Source of the DNA: an uncultured Flavobacteriaceae bacterium
GTDB lineage: Bacteria; Bacteroidota; Bacteroidia; Flavobacteriales; Flavobacteriaceae
Direction: 5' to 3'
Length of the DNA stretch: 8,739 bases
Assembly (NCBI GenBank): GCA_938074515.1
Contig: CALJFV010000223.1
Location: 1-8,739, forward strand
A program made the translations under genes and the position numbers. Positions 1 through 6,491 of the stretch are shown piece after piece. The notes beneath the pieces were generated by a model. It saw only the letters and a list, made by a program, of their open reading frames with translations, did no database searches and had not been told where the DNA came from. The number at the start of each line of letters is the position of its first letter. Positions within the stretch are counted from its first letter, which is position 1.

Positions 1-1
1 T

Positions 2-721
2 ATATATTTTCTGATTAAAAAACGACTCAGTGCAAAAACCATCCGTCTGTGTCTCGGACTAATGTCCCTTGGTGCCTTACAAGGATTTTTAGGTTGGTTT
101 ATGGTTAAAAGTGGCCTTGTAGACCGTCCAGATGTCAGTCACTACAGACTCGCTATGCACCTGACTACGGCGTTTTTAACCTTTGCCGCCACCTTTTGGG
201 TGGCTTTGGGCTTGATTTATCCAGACACCAAGCAAAGGGGAATAATGTGGCCCAAATGGGGTGCTTGGGTTAAGGCCGCATATGGCCTTCTTGTCATTCA
301 AATTATTTGGGGTGCGTTTGTGGCCGGTCTTGATGCCGGTTGGTTACACAATCATTGGCCGTTAATGAATGATGGCCTATGGATGCACGAGTCAGTCACT
401 CAGGAGCTCAATCCACTTTGGAAAAATTTTGTTGAAGGAAAAAGTGGGGTTCAATTTACCCATAGAACTTTAGCTTATATTGTGGTGATCTTGATTGGTC
501 GGGTGGCTTATCTGGGTTTAAAACACGGCAATACAATGATGCAAAGACGTTTGTCCTATGGCATCCTGGCCGGAGTCGGCGTTCAATTTCTATTGGGGGT
601 ACTGACCTTACTGTGGCAAGTTCCCTTATTTTTAGGGCTCGCACACCAAGTAATGGCCTTTGTCCTGTTGGCATTAATGACCATGACTTGGCATCGCTTT
701 AAATACGGTCAAGCAAAATAA
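2..721 (+). CDS. ctaA: Heme A synthase, COX15/CtaA family (5' end cut by window edge)
   Basis: Membrane enzyme that oxidises the C8 methyl of heme O to a formyl group, giving heme A for aa3-type cytochrome oxidase. The frame is open from base 2, so the ATG at 62 is internal; 239 residues are visible and roughly the first 100, with the first one or two membrane helices, are missing. About six hydrophobic helices can be seen. Family marks (visible-residue numbering) are GWFMVKSGL near 31-39, YRLAMH with His53, the VAGLDAGW loop near 107-114 followed by a PLMNDG stretch, FTHR with His154, and LAHQ with His215; these histidines match the heme-ligand positions of the family. The combination of GWxMVKSGL and AGLDAG is typical of the COX15-like class found in mitochondria, proteobacteria and Bacteroidota. 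No oxidase genes lie in the window. Family assignment is very secure; only the start is unknown. Confidence 0.95.
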   Translation: MYFLIKKRLSAKTIRLCLGLMSLGALQGFLGWFMVKSGLVDRPDVSHYRLAMHLTTAFLTFAATFWVALGLIYPDTKQRGIMWPKWGAWVKAAYGLLVIQIIWGAFVAGLDAGWLHNHWPLMNDGLWMHESVTQELNPLWKNFVEGKSGVQFTHRTLAYIVVILIGRVAYLGLKHGNTMMQRRLSYGILAGVGVQFLLGVLTLLWQVPLFLGLAHQVMAFVLLALMTMTWHRFKYGQAK

Positions 722-742
722 GCTACTACCTTGTCTTGTTTT

Positions 743-775
743 ATGCCAAATTGCCTGAAAAATGACTTTTGGTAT
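743..775 (+). terminator. Weak hairpin after ctaA, possible terminator
   Basis: ATGCCAAA at 743-750 pairs with TTTGGTAT at 768-775 (one G-T wobble) around a 17-nt loop, 21 nt after the ctaA stop. There is no clean T-run directly after it, so it is a poor intrinsic terminator and may be chance in AT-rich sequence. Confidence 0.25.
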
Positions 776-783
776 TTAGTATA

Positions 784-818
784 TTGCCCCTTATTTTCTT
801 GAATAAAGCGTACTTTTG
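784..818 (+). promoter_or_regulatory. Putative Bacteroidota-type promoter for the pRiA4b-like/uvrB/rluF operon
   Basis: TACTTTTG at 811-818 is an exact match to the Bacteroidota -7 consensus TAnnTTTG. A TTG at 784-786 could serve as the -33 element, but the 24-nt spacer is slightly longer than the usual 17-23. The box lies 20 nt before the ATG at 839, leaving a short leader. The spacing from box to start resembles that seen before sucC and the 5727 gene. Motif-only call. Confidence 0.4.
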
Positions 819-838
819 AACTCTATACATTACTCATT

Positions 839-1363
839 ATGGTTTATCGTTTTCGTGTTATCCTAAATGCCAAAGAGGATATTTTCCGTGACCTAGAATT
901 GCGTCACGATCAAAGTCTTGAGGATTTTCATAACAGCATTACCCAGGCCTTTGGTTTTGGTGGTCAAGAAATGGCGTCTTTCTATCTCAGTAATGACGCG
1001 TGGACGCAAGAAGAAGAATTCCCGCTTTTCGACATGAGCGAGGGTATGGATGAAAAAAGAACCATGAGTGAGACTGCTTTGCACGAAATACTGGATGAAA
1101 GTCAAACCAAAATGATTTATGTCTATGATTTCTTAAACTACTGGACATTTATGGTCGAACTGGCTGAAATTGCAGAAGAAGTAGATGGCGTAGACTATCC
1201 AAATTTAATATTCGCACACGGTCAACTCCCTGAAGAGCCGCCAATTACAGAGTTTGAAGGCGTTGATGCCTCTGGCGCTGGCTTTGAATTTGAAGATGAA
1301 TCAGACGACGAATTTGGCGATATGGATCATTTAGACGACTATGATTTAGATCAACTTTATTAG
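839..1363 (+). CDS. Plasmid pRiA4b ORF-3-like (IS1096 TnpR-like) family protein, function unknown
   Basis: A 174-residue acidic protein with the pRiA4b ORF-3-like fold pattern. The N-terminal strand VYRFRVILN (2-10) is followed by a helix with SLEDFHNSITQAFGF (26-40), then ASFYLSNDAW (46-55), a fairly conserved FPLFDM segment (61-66), and the MIYVYDFLNYWTFMVEL core (92-108). Residues from about 138 on form a low-complexity tail dominated by Asp and Glu, ending in DLDQLY, with almost no basic residues. The PPED-type motif usual in plasmid homologues is replaced by PEEPPI. The biochemical role of the family is not established; despite database names linking it to transposon passengers, nothing here is mobile. 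The stop is only 4 nt before uvrB, so it is almost certainly cotranscribed with it and perhaps translationally coupled. Start chosen because no in-frame start lies upstream within the leader. Confidence 0.8.
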   Translation: MVYRFRVILNAKEDIFRDLELRHDQSLEDFHNSITQAFGFGGQEMASFYLSNDAWTQEEEFPLFDMSEGMDEKRTMSETALHEILDESQTKMIYVYDFLNYWTFMVELAEIAEEVDGVDYPNLIFAHGQLPEEPPITEFEGVDASGAGFEFEDESDDEFGDMDHLDDYDLDQLY

Positions 1364-1367
1364 CCCC

Positions 1368-3362
1368 ATGCACTTTAAACTCCGTAGCGATTTTACCCCC
1401 ACCGGGGATCAACCTTTGGCTATTGAACAATTGACTGAAGGTTTGAATCAGGGGGTGGCACAACAGACGCTACTGGGAGTTACGGGAAGTGGAAAAACCT
1501 TTACCGTAGCAAATGTTGTGGCTCAAGTCCAAAAGCCAACTCTGGTCCTTGCCCACAATAAAACGCTTGCGGCTCAACTCTACAGCGAGTTTAAAATGTT
1601 TTTTCCAGAAAATGCCATTGAATATTTCGTTTCTTACTACGATTATTATCAGCCCGAAGCCTATATCCCCAGCAGTGGAACCTACATAGAAAAGGACCTT
1701 TCCATTAATGATGAAATTGAAAAATTACGTCTGAGTGCCACCTCATCGCTCCTTTCGGGACGGCGTGATGTTTTGGTTGTAGCTTCTGTGTCTTGTCTCT
1801 ACGGTATTGGAAATCCCGTAGAATTTAAAAAAAATGTCATCGAATTGAAGCAAGGGCAAATCATCTCACGCACCAAACTCTTGCATCAATTGGTTCAGAG
1901 CCTTTACGCGCGGACCGAAACTGAATTCTTACGGGGGAGATTTCGCATAAAAGGCGACACCGTAGATATTTTTCCTGGCTATGCCGATGAGGCCTTTCGC
2001 ATTCATTTTTTTGGAGATGAAATAGAAGAAATTGAGTGTTTTGACCCACAAAGCATGAACGTCTTGCGCACCTTTGACCGATTGACAATTTACCCTGCCA
2101 ATATGTTTGTCACCTCTCAAGATGTCCTTCAAAATGCAATAAAATCAATACAGGATGATTTGGTGGCACAAATTGACTACTTCAAAGAAACGGGGCGGCA
2201 CCTAGAGGCAAAACGACTTGAGGAACGAACAAATTTTGACTTAGAAATGATTCGAGAACTCGGGTATTGTAGCGGTATTGAAAATTACTCTCGCTATTTA
2301 GATCAACGTGCTCCTGGGACAAGGCCATTCTGCCTTTTGGATTACTTCCCAGAAGACTATCTCATGATTGTCGATGAAAGCCATGTCAGCATACCCCAAG
2401 TGAGTGCCATGTATGGCGGAGACCGAAGTCGTAAAGAGAACCTGGTCAACTACGGATTCAGACTGCCGGCCGCTATGGATAACCGGCCACTTAAATTTGA
2501 AGAATTTGAGGCCCTACAAAATCAAGTTATTTACGTAAGTGCCACACCAGCTGACTACGAACTAGAGCGCTCTGACGGAGTATTTGTCGAACAAATAATA
2601 CGACCCACAGGGCTTTTAGACCCGCCGATTGATATTCGCCCCAGTGCCCATCAAATTGATAATTTACTCGAAGAAATTCAATTGCGCGTTGACAAAGACC
2701 AACGGGTTTTAGTCACCACCTTAACCAAACGTATGGCGGAGGAACTCACGAAATATCTGACCCGTATTCAAATCCGTTGCCGTTATATTCATAGTGATGT
2801 AGACACTTTGGAGCGCGTTGAAATTATGCAGGATTTGCGATTAGGTCTTTTTGATGTATTGGTTGGCGTAAATCTGCTGCGCGAAGGACTTGACCTGCCA
2901 GAGGTTTCTTTGGTGGCAATATTGGACGCAGACAAAGAAGGATTTCTTCGCAGTGCCCGTTCTCTGACCCAGACCATTGGTCGTGCTGCAAGGCACGTAG
3001 ATGGATTGGCCATTCTTTACGCAGATAAAACCACCAAAAGCATGCAGGCAACCATTGATGCCACAAATTACAAACGTGAAAAACAAATGGCTTACAATAA
3101 AGCTCATGGGATTACTCCGAGTCCAATAAAAAAGAGTTTGGACAATGCACTGACCAAACGAAAAACTAATGAGGGTCCATTAGGCACCGCGAGCATTGTC
3201 ACGGAAAATGAAATGGCTTACTTAAATAAGCCTGAAATTGAAAAGAAAATCCGCGAGACGAGAAAATTGATGGAAGAAGCAGCAAAGGCATTGGATTTTA
3301 TGGCTGCAGCCAAACATAGAGATACCCTGAAAGTCTTACAAAAACACTTATCAGAATCATGA
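1368..3362 (+). CDS. uvrB: UvrABC excinuclease subunit B
   Basis: Damage-verifying helicase-like ATPase of nucleotide excision repair. It is loaded by UvrA, grips DNA around the lesion and recruits UvrC for dual incision in the cytoplasm. The 664-residue length is normal. Visible parts: Walker A GVTGSGKT (37-44); the beta-hairpin region with its Tyr cluster YYDYYQPEAYIPSSGTY (90-106); UvrA-interaction domain (about 150-250); motif II DESH (336-339); GDRSRKENLVNYGFRLPAA (351-369); SATPAD (391-396); helicase C-terminal motifs LREGLDLPE (504-512) and QTIGRAARH (535-543); and a C-terminal UVR domain (about 622-660) that contacts UvrC. All expected catalytic residues are present and the frame is intact. 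The start sits 4 nt after the pRiA4b-like stop, and the N-terminus FKLRSDFTPTGDQPLAI matches the family start. The 3' end overlaps rluF by 4 nt. Confidence 0.99.
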   Translation: MHFKLRSDFTPTGDQPLAIEQLTEGLNQGVAQQTLLGVTGSGKTFTVANVVAQVQKPTLVLAHNKTLAAQLYSEFKMFFPENAIEYFVSYYDYYQPEAYIPSSGTYIEKDLSINDEIEKLRLSATSSLLSGRRDVLVVASVSCLYGIGNPVEFKKNVIELKQGQIISRTKLLHQLVQSLYARTETEFLRGRFRIKGDTVDIFPGYADEAFRIHFFGDEIEEIECFDPQSMNVLRTFDRLTIYPANMFVTSQDVLQNAIKSIQDDLVAQIDYFKETGRHLEAKRLEERTNFDLEMIRELGYCSGIENYSRYLDQRAPGTRPFCLLDYFPEDYLMIVDESHVSIPQVSAMYGGDRSRKENLVNYGFRLPAAMDNRPLKFEEFEALQNQVIYVSATPADYELERSDGVFVEQIIRPTGLLDPPIDIRPSAHQIDNLLEEIQLRVDKDQRVLVTTLTKRMAEELTKYLTRIQIRCRYIHSDVDTLERVEIMQDLRLGLFDVLVGVNLLREGLDLPEVSLVAILDADKEGFLRSARSLTQTIGRAARHVDGLAILYADKTTKSMQATIDATNYKREKQMAYNKAHGITPSPIKKSLDNALTKRKTNEGPLGTASIVTENEMAYLNKPEIEKKIRETRKLMEEAAKALDFMAAAKHRDTLKVLQKHLSES

Positions 3363-4120
3363 GTTATCCTGAAGCTTCAAAAAGATTAAACAAAGCCATA
3401 AGCGACAGCGGTTACTGCTCTCGGCGCAAAGCCGATGAATTGATTGAACAAGGTCTGGTTACCCTAAATGATCAGCCTGTACGTTTGGGCGATCGCGTTA
3501 TGCCCGGCGATATTATAAAAATTAACGGGGAAATTATAGGTGGGCCAAAAAGCGAAGTCTATCTAATGCTCAACAAACCGGTAGGGATTACCTGCACAAC
3601 GGACCAAAGAGTTAAAGGCAATGTCGTGGATTTTATAAATTTCTCGGAACGCATTTTTCATGTAGGGCGCTTGGATAAACCGAGCGAAGGCTTATTGTTA
3701 ATGACCAACGATGGCGATATTGTAAACAAAATTCTTCGGGCAGGAAACCGACATGAAAAAGAATATATCGTTCGCGTTGACCGCCCTATCAGCGCAGAGT
3801 TTATTCAACGCATGAGTCGAGGCATTCCCATTTTAGACACAGTGACCAAACCCTGTGACGTTGAACGCCTCAGTCGCTTTGTATTTAAAATCATCTTGGT
3901 TCAAGGGCTAAATCGACAAATTCGGCGTATGTGCGAATATTTGAATTATGAAGTTGTCGCTCTAAAGCGCGTGCGGATCATGAATTTAACTCTCGGTGAT
4001 TTACCGACGGGTAAATGGCGGCATCTCACAAAGGAAGAAGTCGCTAAACTCCAAGACAGTTTAACTGACTCTGACAACACTCCATATTCGGCCTTGGATC
4101 TTGATCAAGATTTTAATTAG
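3359..4120 (+). CDS. rluF: 23S rRNA pseudouridine synthase, RluF type
   Basis: RsuA/RluB/E/F-family pseudouridine synthase; the E. coli RluF modifies U2604 of 23S rRNA (and a tRNA-Tyr uridine). The 253-residue protein opens with an S4 RNA-binding domain (about 8-55, RLNKAISDSGYCSRRKADELI). The catalytic domain follows: LNKPVGITCTT (71-81), the motif GRLDKPSEG (103-111) with catalytic Asp106, LRAGNRHEKEYIV (126-138), GIPILDTVTKPC (155-166) and QGLNRQIRRMCE (182-193). The sequence NKILRAGN with HEKEY, and the LNRQIRRMCEYLNYEV stretch, favour RluF over RluB or RluE. Residues after about 232 form a short acidic tail with no recognised function. The start codon is inside the uvrB stop (ATGA overlap), which suggests translational coupling and makes the start firm. 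The exact target uridine in this organism is inferred from similarity. Confidence 0.93.
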   Translation: MSYPEASKRLNKAISDSGYCSRRKADELIEQGLVTLNDQPVRLGDRVMPGDIIKINGEIIGGPKSEVYLMLNKPVGITCTTDQRVKGNVVDFINFSERIFHVGRLDKPSEGLLLMTNDGDIVNKILRAGNRHEKEYIVRVDRPISAEFIQRMSRGIPILDTVTKPCDVERLSRFVFKIILVQGLNRQIRRMCEYLNYEVVALKRVRIMNLTLGDLPTGKWRHLTKEEVAKLQDSLTDSDNTPYSALDLDQDFN

Positions 4121-4178
4121 TACAACAACTTTGGTCAAGGGAGTAACGAGCTGACCTTCTTGGAGCGCTTTAAACATA

Positions 4179-4216
4179 AAAAAACCGCAGTCTGCGTTTG
4201 CGTCGTGCGGTTTTTT
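4179..4216. terminator. Bidirectional intrinsic terminator between rluF and sucC
   Basis: AAAAAACCGCA at 4179-4189 pairs perfectly with TGCGGTTTTTT at 4206-4216 around a 16-nt loop. The T-run on the right arm serves rluF transcripts, and the complementary A-run on the left serves sucC transcripts from the minus strand. It sits 58 nt after the rluF stop and 133 nt beyond the sucC stop, between two convergent genes, as expected for a shared terminator. Confidence 0.9.
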
Positions 4217-4225
4217 CAACTAACT

Positions 4226-4276
4226 AACCAATTTAACTAACAACAATGAAACATCACTTCTATTGTTGTTTTGGTT
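4226..4276. repeat. Inverted repeat, second hairpin in the rluF-sucC gap
   Basis: AACAACAAT at 4239-4247 pairs perfectly with ATTGTTGTT at 4262-4270 around a 14-nt loop. An outer pair AACCAA (4226-4231) and TTGGTT (4271-4276) extends it if a 7-nt bulge is allowed on one side. It is AT-rich and lies just upstream of the main terminator for a transcript leaving sucC. It may protect the sucC mRNA 3' end or help termination; no function is shown. Confidence 0.5.
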
Positions 4277-4310
4277 ATTGAAAATATCATGCCAAAGTCA
4301 ATGGTCTTTT

Positions 4311-4330
4311 CCCAATTAATTGTTAATGGG
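4311..4330. repeat. Short inverted repeat just past the sucC stop
   Basis: CCCAATTAA (4311-4319) and TTAATGGG (4323-4330) form an 8-bp stem with one bulged A and a 3-nt loop, 19 nt beyond the sucC stop codon. It could be a minor 3'-end hairpin of the sucC mRNA, or chance in AT-rich sequence. Confidence 0.3.
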
Positions 4331-4349
4331 CGTTAAAAGAATCACAAGA

Positions 4350-5540
4350 TTAAGCGAGTACCGCTTGTACCTTATCGGCCGCCTCTTGAAACTCAATGGC
4401 TGAATGAACATCAAGCCCACTTTCGTCGATTAGTTTCTTTGCAATATCGGCATTGGTTCCTTGTAATCTTACAATAATAGGTACCTCGATTGTCCCCATA
4501 TTTTTATAAGCGTCTACAATTCCTTGTGCGACACGATCGCAACGGACAATACCCCCAAAAATATTGACCAAAATCGCTTTTACATTAGGGTCTTTTAAGA
4601 TAAGGTTAAAGGCCGTTTCGACACGTTCTGCATCTGCAGTACCACCAACATCTAAAAAATTTGCCGGCTCACCACCCGCTTGTTTAATCAAATCCATGGT
4701 CGCCATGGCTAAACCCGCTCCGTTCACCATACACCCTACATTCCCGTCTAAATCAACGTAATTTAATCCCACTGCCTTAGCTTCTACTTCTACAGGGTTT
4801 TCTTCACGAATATCTCGAAGTGCTTCATAATCTTTGTGGCGGAACAAAGCGTTGTCGTCCAAAGTGACTTTGGCATCAACAGCAATCACGCGATCATCAC
4901 TCGTTTTGAGAACAGGATTGATTTCAAATAGAGAGGCATCACATCCGACATAAGCTTGGTATAAAGCGGTGACAAATTTTGTCATCTGCTTAAAGGCTTG
5001 GCCACTCAGACCAAGATTAAAGGCAATTTTTCTGGCTTGAAATCCTTGAAGACCTACAGCAGGATCGATTTCTTCTGTAAAAATCAACTCAGGGGTCTGC
5101 TCCGCTACGGTTTCGATATCCATTCCTCCTTCGGTGGAGTACATAATCATATTGCGTCCGGTAGCTCTATTGAGCAATACACTGATGTAAAATTCTTGTG
5201 GCTCACTCGCCCCGGGATAATAAACATCTTCAGCCACTAGGACTTGGTATACAGTCTTACCCTCAGCTGAAGTTTGTGGCGTAATCAGCTGCATCCCGAT
5301 AATTTCACTTGAAATGCGTGCCACCTCATCCAGAGATTTAGCGAGCTTTACTCCACCCCCTTTCCCTCGGCCTCCTGCATGTACCTGTGCTTTTATTACG
5401 TGCCAAGAAGTTCCTGTTTCTTCAGTGAGTTTTTTTGCTGCAGCAACCGCTTCTTCAGAAGTCTGAGCTACAATTCCGCGCTGTATATCAACACCAAAAC
5501 TGTTTAAAATTTCCTTTCCTTGATATTCATGTAAGTTCAT
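4350..5540 (-). CDS. sucC: Succinyl-CoA synthetase (ADP- or GDP-forming) beta subunit
   Basis: Nucleotide-binding subunit of the TCA-cycle enzyme that converts succinyl-CoA to succinate with substrate-level phosphorylation; works with alpha subunit SucD in the cytoplasm. The 396-residue product has the family N-terminus MNLHEYQGKEIL, an ATP-grasp domain with KAQVHAGGRGKGGGVK (50-65), the metal-binding EINPV (206-210, Glu206 and Asn208) and VDAKVTLDD (221-229, Asp223). The C-terminal CoA-ligase domain shows NGAGLAMATMD (273-283), FLDVGGTA (295-302) and NIFGGIVRCD (326-335). The length is close to E. coli SucC (388). Start at 5540: a longer reading from a TTG at 5606 would add 22 hydrophobic residues outside the family alignment. 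Whether it prefers ATP or GTP cannot be told. It is monocistronic here, with sucD not adjacent, an arrangement that is not rare in Bacteroidota. Confidence 0.98.
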   Translation of the reverse strand: MNLHEYQGKEILNSFGVDIQRGIVAQTSEEAVAAAKKLTEETGTSWHVIKAQVHAGGRGKGGGVKLAKSLDEVARISSEIIGMQLITPQTSAEGKTVYQVLVAEDVYYPGASEPQEFYISVLLNRATGRNMIMYSTEGGMDIETVAEQTPELIFTEEIDPAVGLQGFQARKIAFNLGLSGQAFKQMTKFVTALYQAYVGCDASLFEINPVLKTSDDRVIAVDAKVTLDDNALFRHKDYEALRDIREENPVEVEAKAVGLNYVDLDGNVGCMVNGAGLAMATMDLIKQAGGEPANFLDVGGTADAERVETAFNLILKDPNVKAILVNIFGGIVRCDRVAQGIVDAYKNMGTIEVPIIVRLQGTNADIAKKLIDESGLDVHSAIEFQEAADKVQAVLA

Positions 5541-5564
5541 ACTTTCGTCTTTTGTAACGCAGCA

Positions 5565-5599
5565 CAAAAATAATAAATGTAATATTGACAGCAGGGCAA
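5565..5599 (-). promoter_or_regulatory. Putative Bacteroidota-type promoter for sucC
   Basis: On the minus strand, TATTTTTG (5572-5565) matches the -7 consensus TAnnTTTG. A TTG at 5599-5597 is a possible -33 element with a 24-nt spacer, slightly long. The box ends 24 nt before the chosen ATG at 5540, giving a plausible short leader and supporting that start over the upstream TTG at 5606, which would lie upstream of the promoter box. Confidence 0.4.
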
Positions 5600-5679
5600 T
5601 CGCCAATATTTTAAGCCAAGAAGATTAAAAAATTTATTACCTTTTTTCTCAAATTTTCAGCCCAGGCATATTGTCGGCA

Positions 5680-5709
5680 TTGAGCAGGCTTGGTGACTGC
5701 CGTATCTTG
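5680..5709 (+). promoter_or_regulatory. Possible promoter for the secreted hydrolase operon
   Basis: TTG at 5680-5682, a 20-nt spacer and TATCTTG at 5703-5709 resemble a Bacteroidota -33/-7 pair, with the -7 box one T short of TAnnTTTG. It lies 17 nt before the ATG at 5727, with an A-rich stretch just before the start as is common where Shine-Dalgarno sites are not used. The rest of the 186-bp divergent gap shows nothing else I can name. Confidence 0.3.
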
Positions 5710-5726
5710 AAGCACAATACAAAAAA

Positions 5727-6491
5727 ATGAAAAAATTTAAATTTTTTTTCACCCTAGTCCTATGCCTTTTGATGATCGGCCTTAGGGCACAAACAAATGG
5801 GATAACGCCTGTAAAACCATTGCCGTTTCAATTGTTTGTGCCCCAAAATGCAACTGGTCCAAATCAAGTTGACCCAAAAAATAAAAAAGCACTGCTGGTT
5901 TTTTTACATGGTTCGGGAGAGCGCGGCTCTGACAATAAAGCCCAGTTAATCCATGGAGCAGAATTTTTCAAGCGTATGGCTCAAGACCACAATACCGCAG
6001 TTTTAGTCCCTCAGTGCCCTGAAGACCTGAGTTGGCACAACGGATATAGCGAGATGACCAAAAAGGGTAAAATATATCATTACCCTAAACAACTAAAAAC
6101 CAACAGTGTACTCGATGTTCTAGAAAAATTAATCGACAGCATCGTTATCGTGCAGGAAATCGACACGGCCAAAATAAAAATTGGTGGACTCTCCATGGGC
6201 GGTATGGGCACATTAGAACTATTGCGCAGACGCCCTGGGTATTTTCAGCGTGCTTTTGTCATCTGTGGCGGGGGACACCAAGCGCTCGCGCGCCAAGTTG
6301 GTCCTACGCCAATTTGGTTTTTTCACGGAGAAGAAGATCAAGTTGTTATTCCAAAATACGCCAAAAGACTTTACCGAAAACTAAAAAGAAAAGGCATAGA
6401 AACAAAGTTGACACTTTACCCGGGCGTTGACCATAGCAGTTGGCATTTGGCCTTTAATGAACAAGAATTAATTCCATGGTTGACTCGATAA
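5727..6491 (+). CDS. Secreted alpha/beta hydrolase (predicted peptidase/esterase, COG4099-like)
   Basis: A 254-residue exported hydrolase, probably an esterase or peptidase-like enzyme of unknown substrate acting in the periplasm or outside. A signal peptide is clear: MKKFKFF n-region, hydrophobic core to about residue 19, and LRA-QT giving a likely signal peptidase I site after Ala21. Then come the oxyanion-hole loop FLHGSGERG (59-67), VPQCPED (94-100), the nucleophile elbow GLSMGG with Ser156, the acid loop HGEEDQVV with Asp204, and the triad His236 in DHSSW. All three catalytic residues are present. No T9SS sorting domain follows, so the protein is not a T9SS cargo of the usual type. It is the first gene of a pair: its last 16 nt overlap the next hydrolase. 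Candidate classes include feruloyl or acetyl esterases and phospholipase/carboxylesterases; sequence alone does not choose among them. Confidence 0.85.
   Translation: MKKFKFFFTLVLCLLMIGLRAQTNGITPVKPLPFQLFVPQNATGPNQVDPKNKKALLVFLHGSGERGSDNKAQLIHGAEFFKRMAQDHNTAVLVPQCPEDLSWHNGYSEMTKKGKIYHYPKQLKTNSVLDVLEKLIDSIVIVQEIDTAKIKIGGLSMGGMGTLELLRRRPGYFQRAFVICGGGHQALARQVGPTPIWFFHGEEDQVVIPKYAKRLYRKLKRKGIETKLTLYPGVDHSSWHLAFNEQELIPWLTR

Noticed and set aside
62..64. ATG at 62 as the start of heme A synthase
   Set aside because: The frame is open to the left edge and the 20 upstream codons continue the hydrophobic helix; a start here would remove the first helices and a conserved region.
839..1363. Transposon resolvase or mobile element, from the IS1096 TnpR-like family name
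   Set aside because: No recombinase catalytic motif, inverted repeats or target duplication; the gene sits in a housekeeping operon.
2789..3107. Overlapping minus-strand open frames inside uvrB
   Set aside because: Three mutually overlapping frames with no family resemblance, opposite an intact, highly conserved gene region; shadows of uvrB codon use.
5541..5606. N-terminal extension of SucC by 22 hydrophobic residues, looking like a signal peptide
   Set aside because: It needs a TTG start, lies upstream of a good -7-like box, and the family N-terminus MNLHEYQGKE begins exactly at the ATG at 5540. SucC is cytoplasmic.
5607..5726. A small gene or RNA in the divergent region, because a GC-richer patch occurs at about 5660-5712
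   Set aside because: No open frame with a plausible start, no tRNA-like or riboswitch-like fold; only a weak CGGCA/TGCCG pairing and promoter-like boxes.
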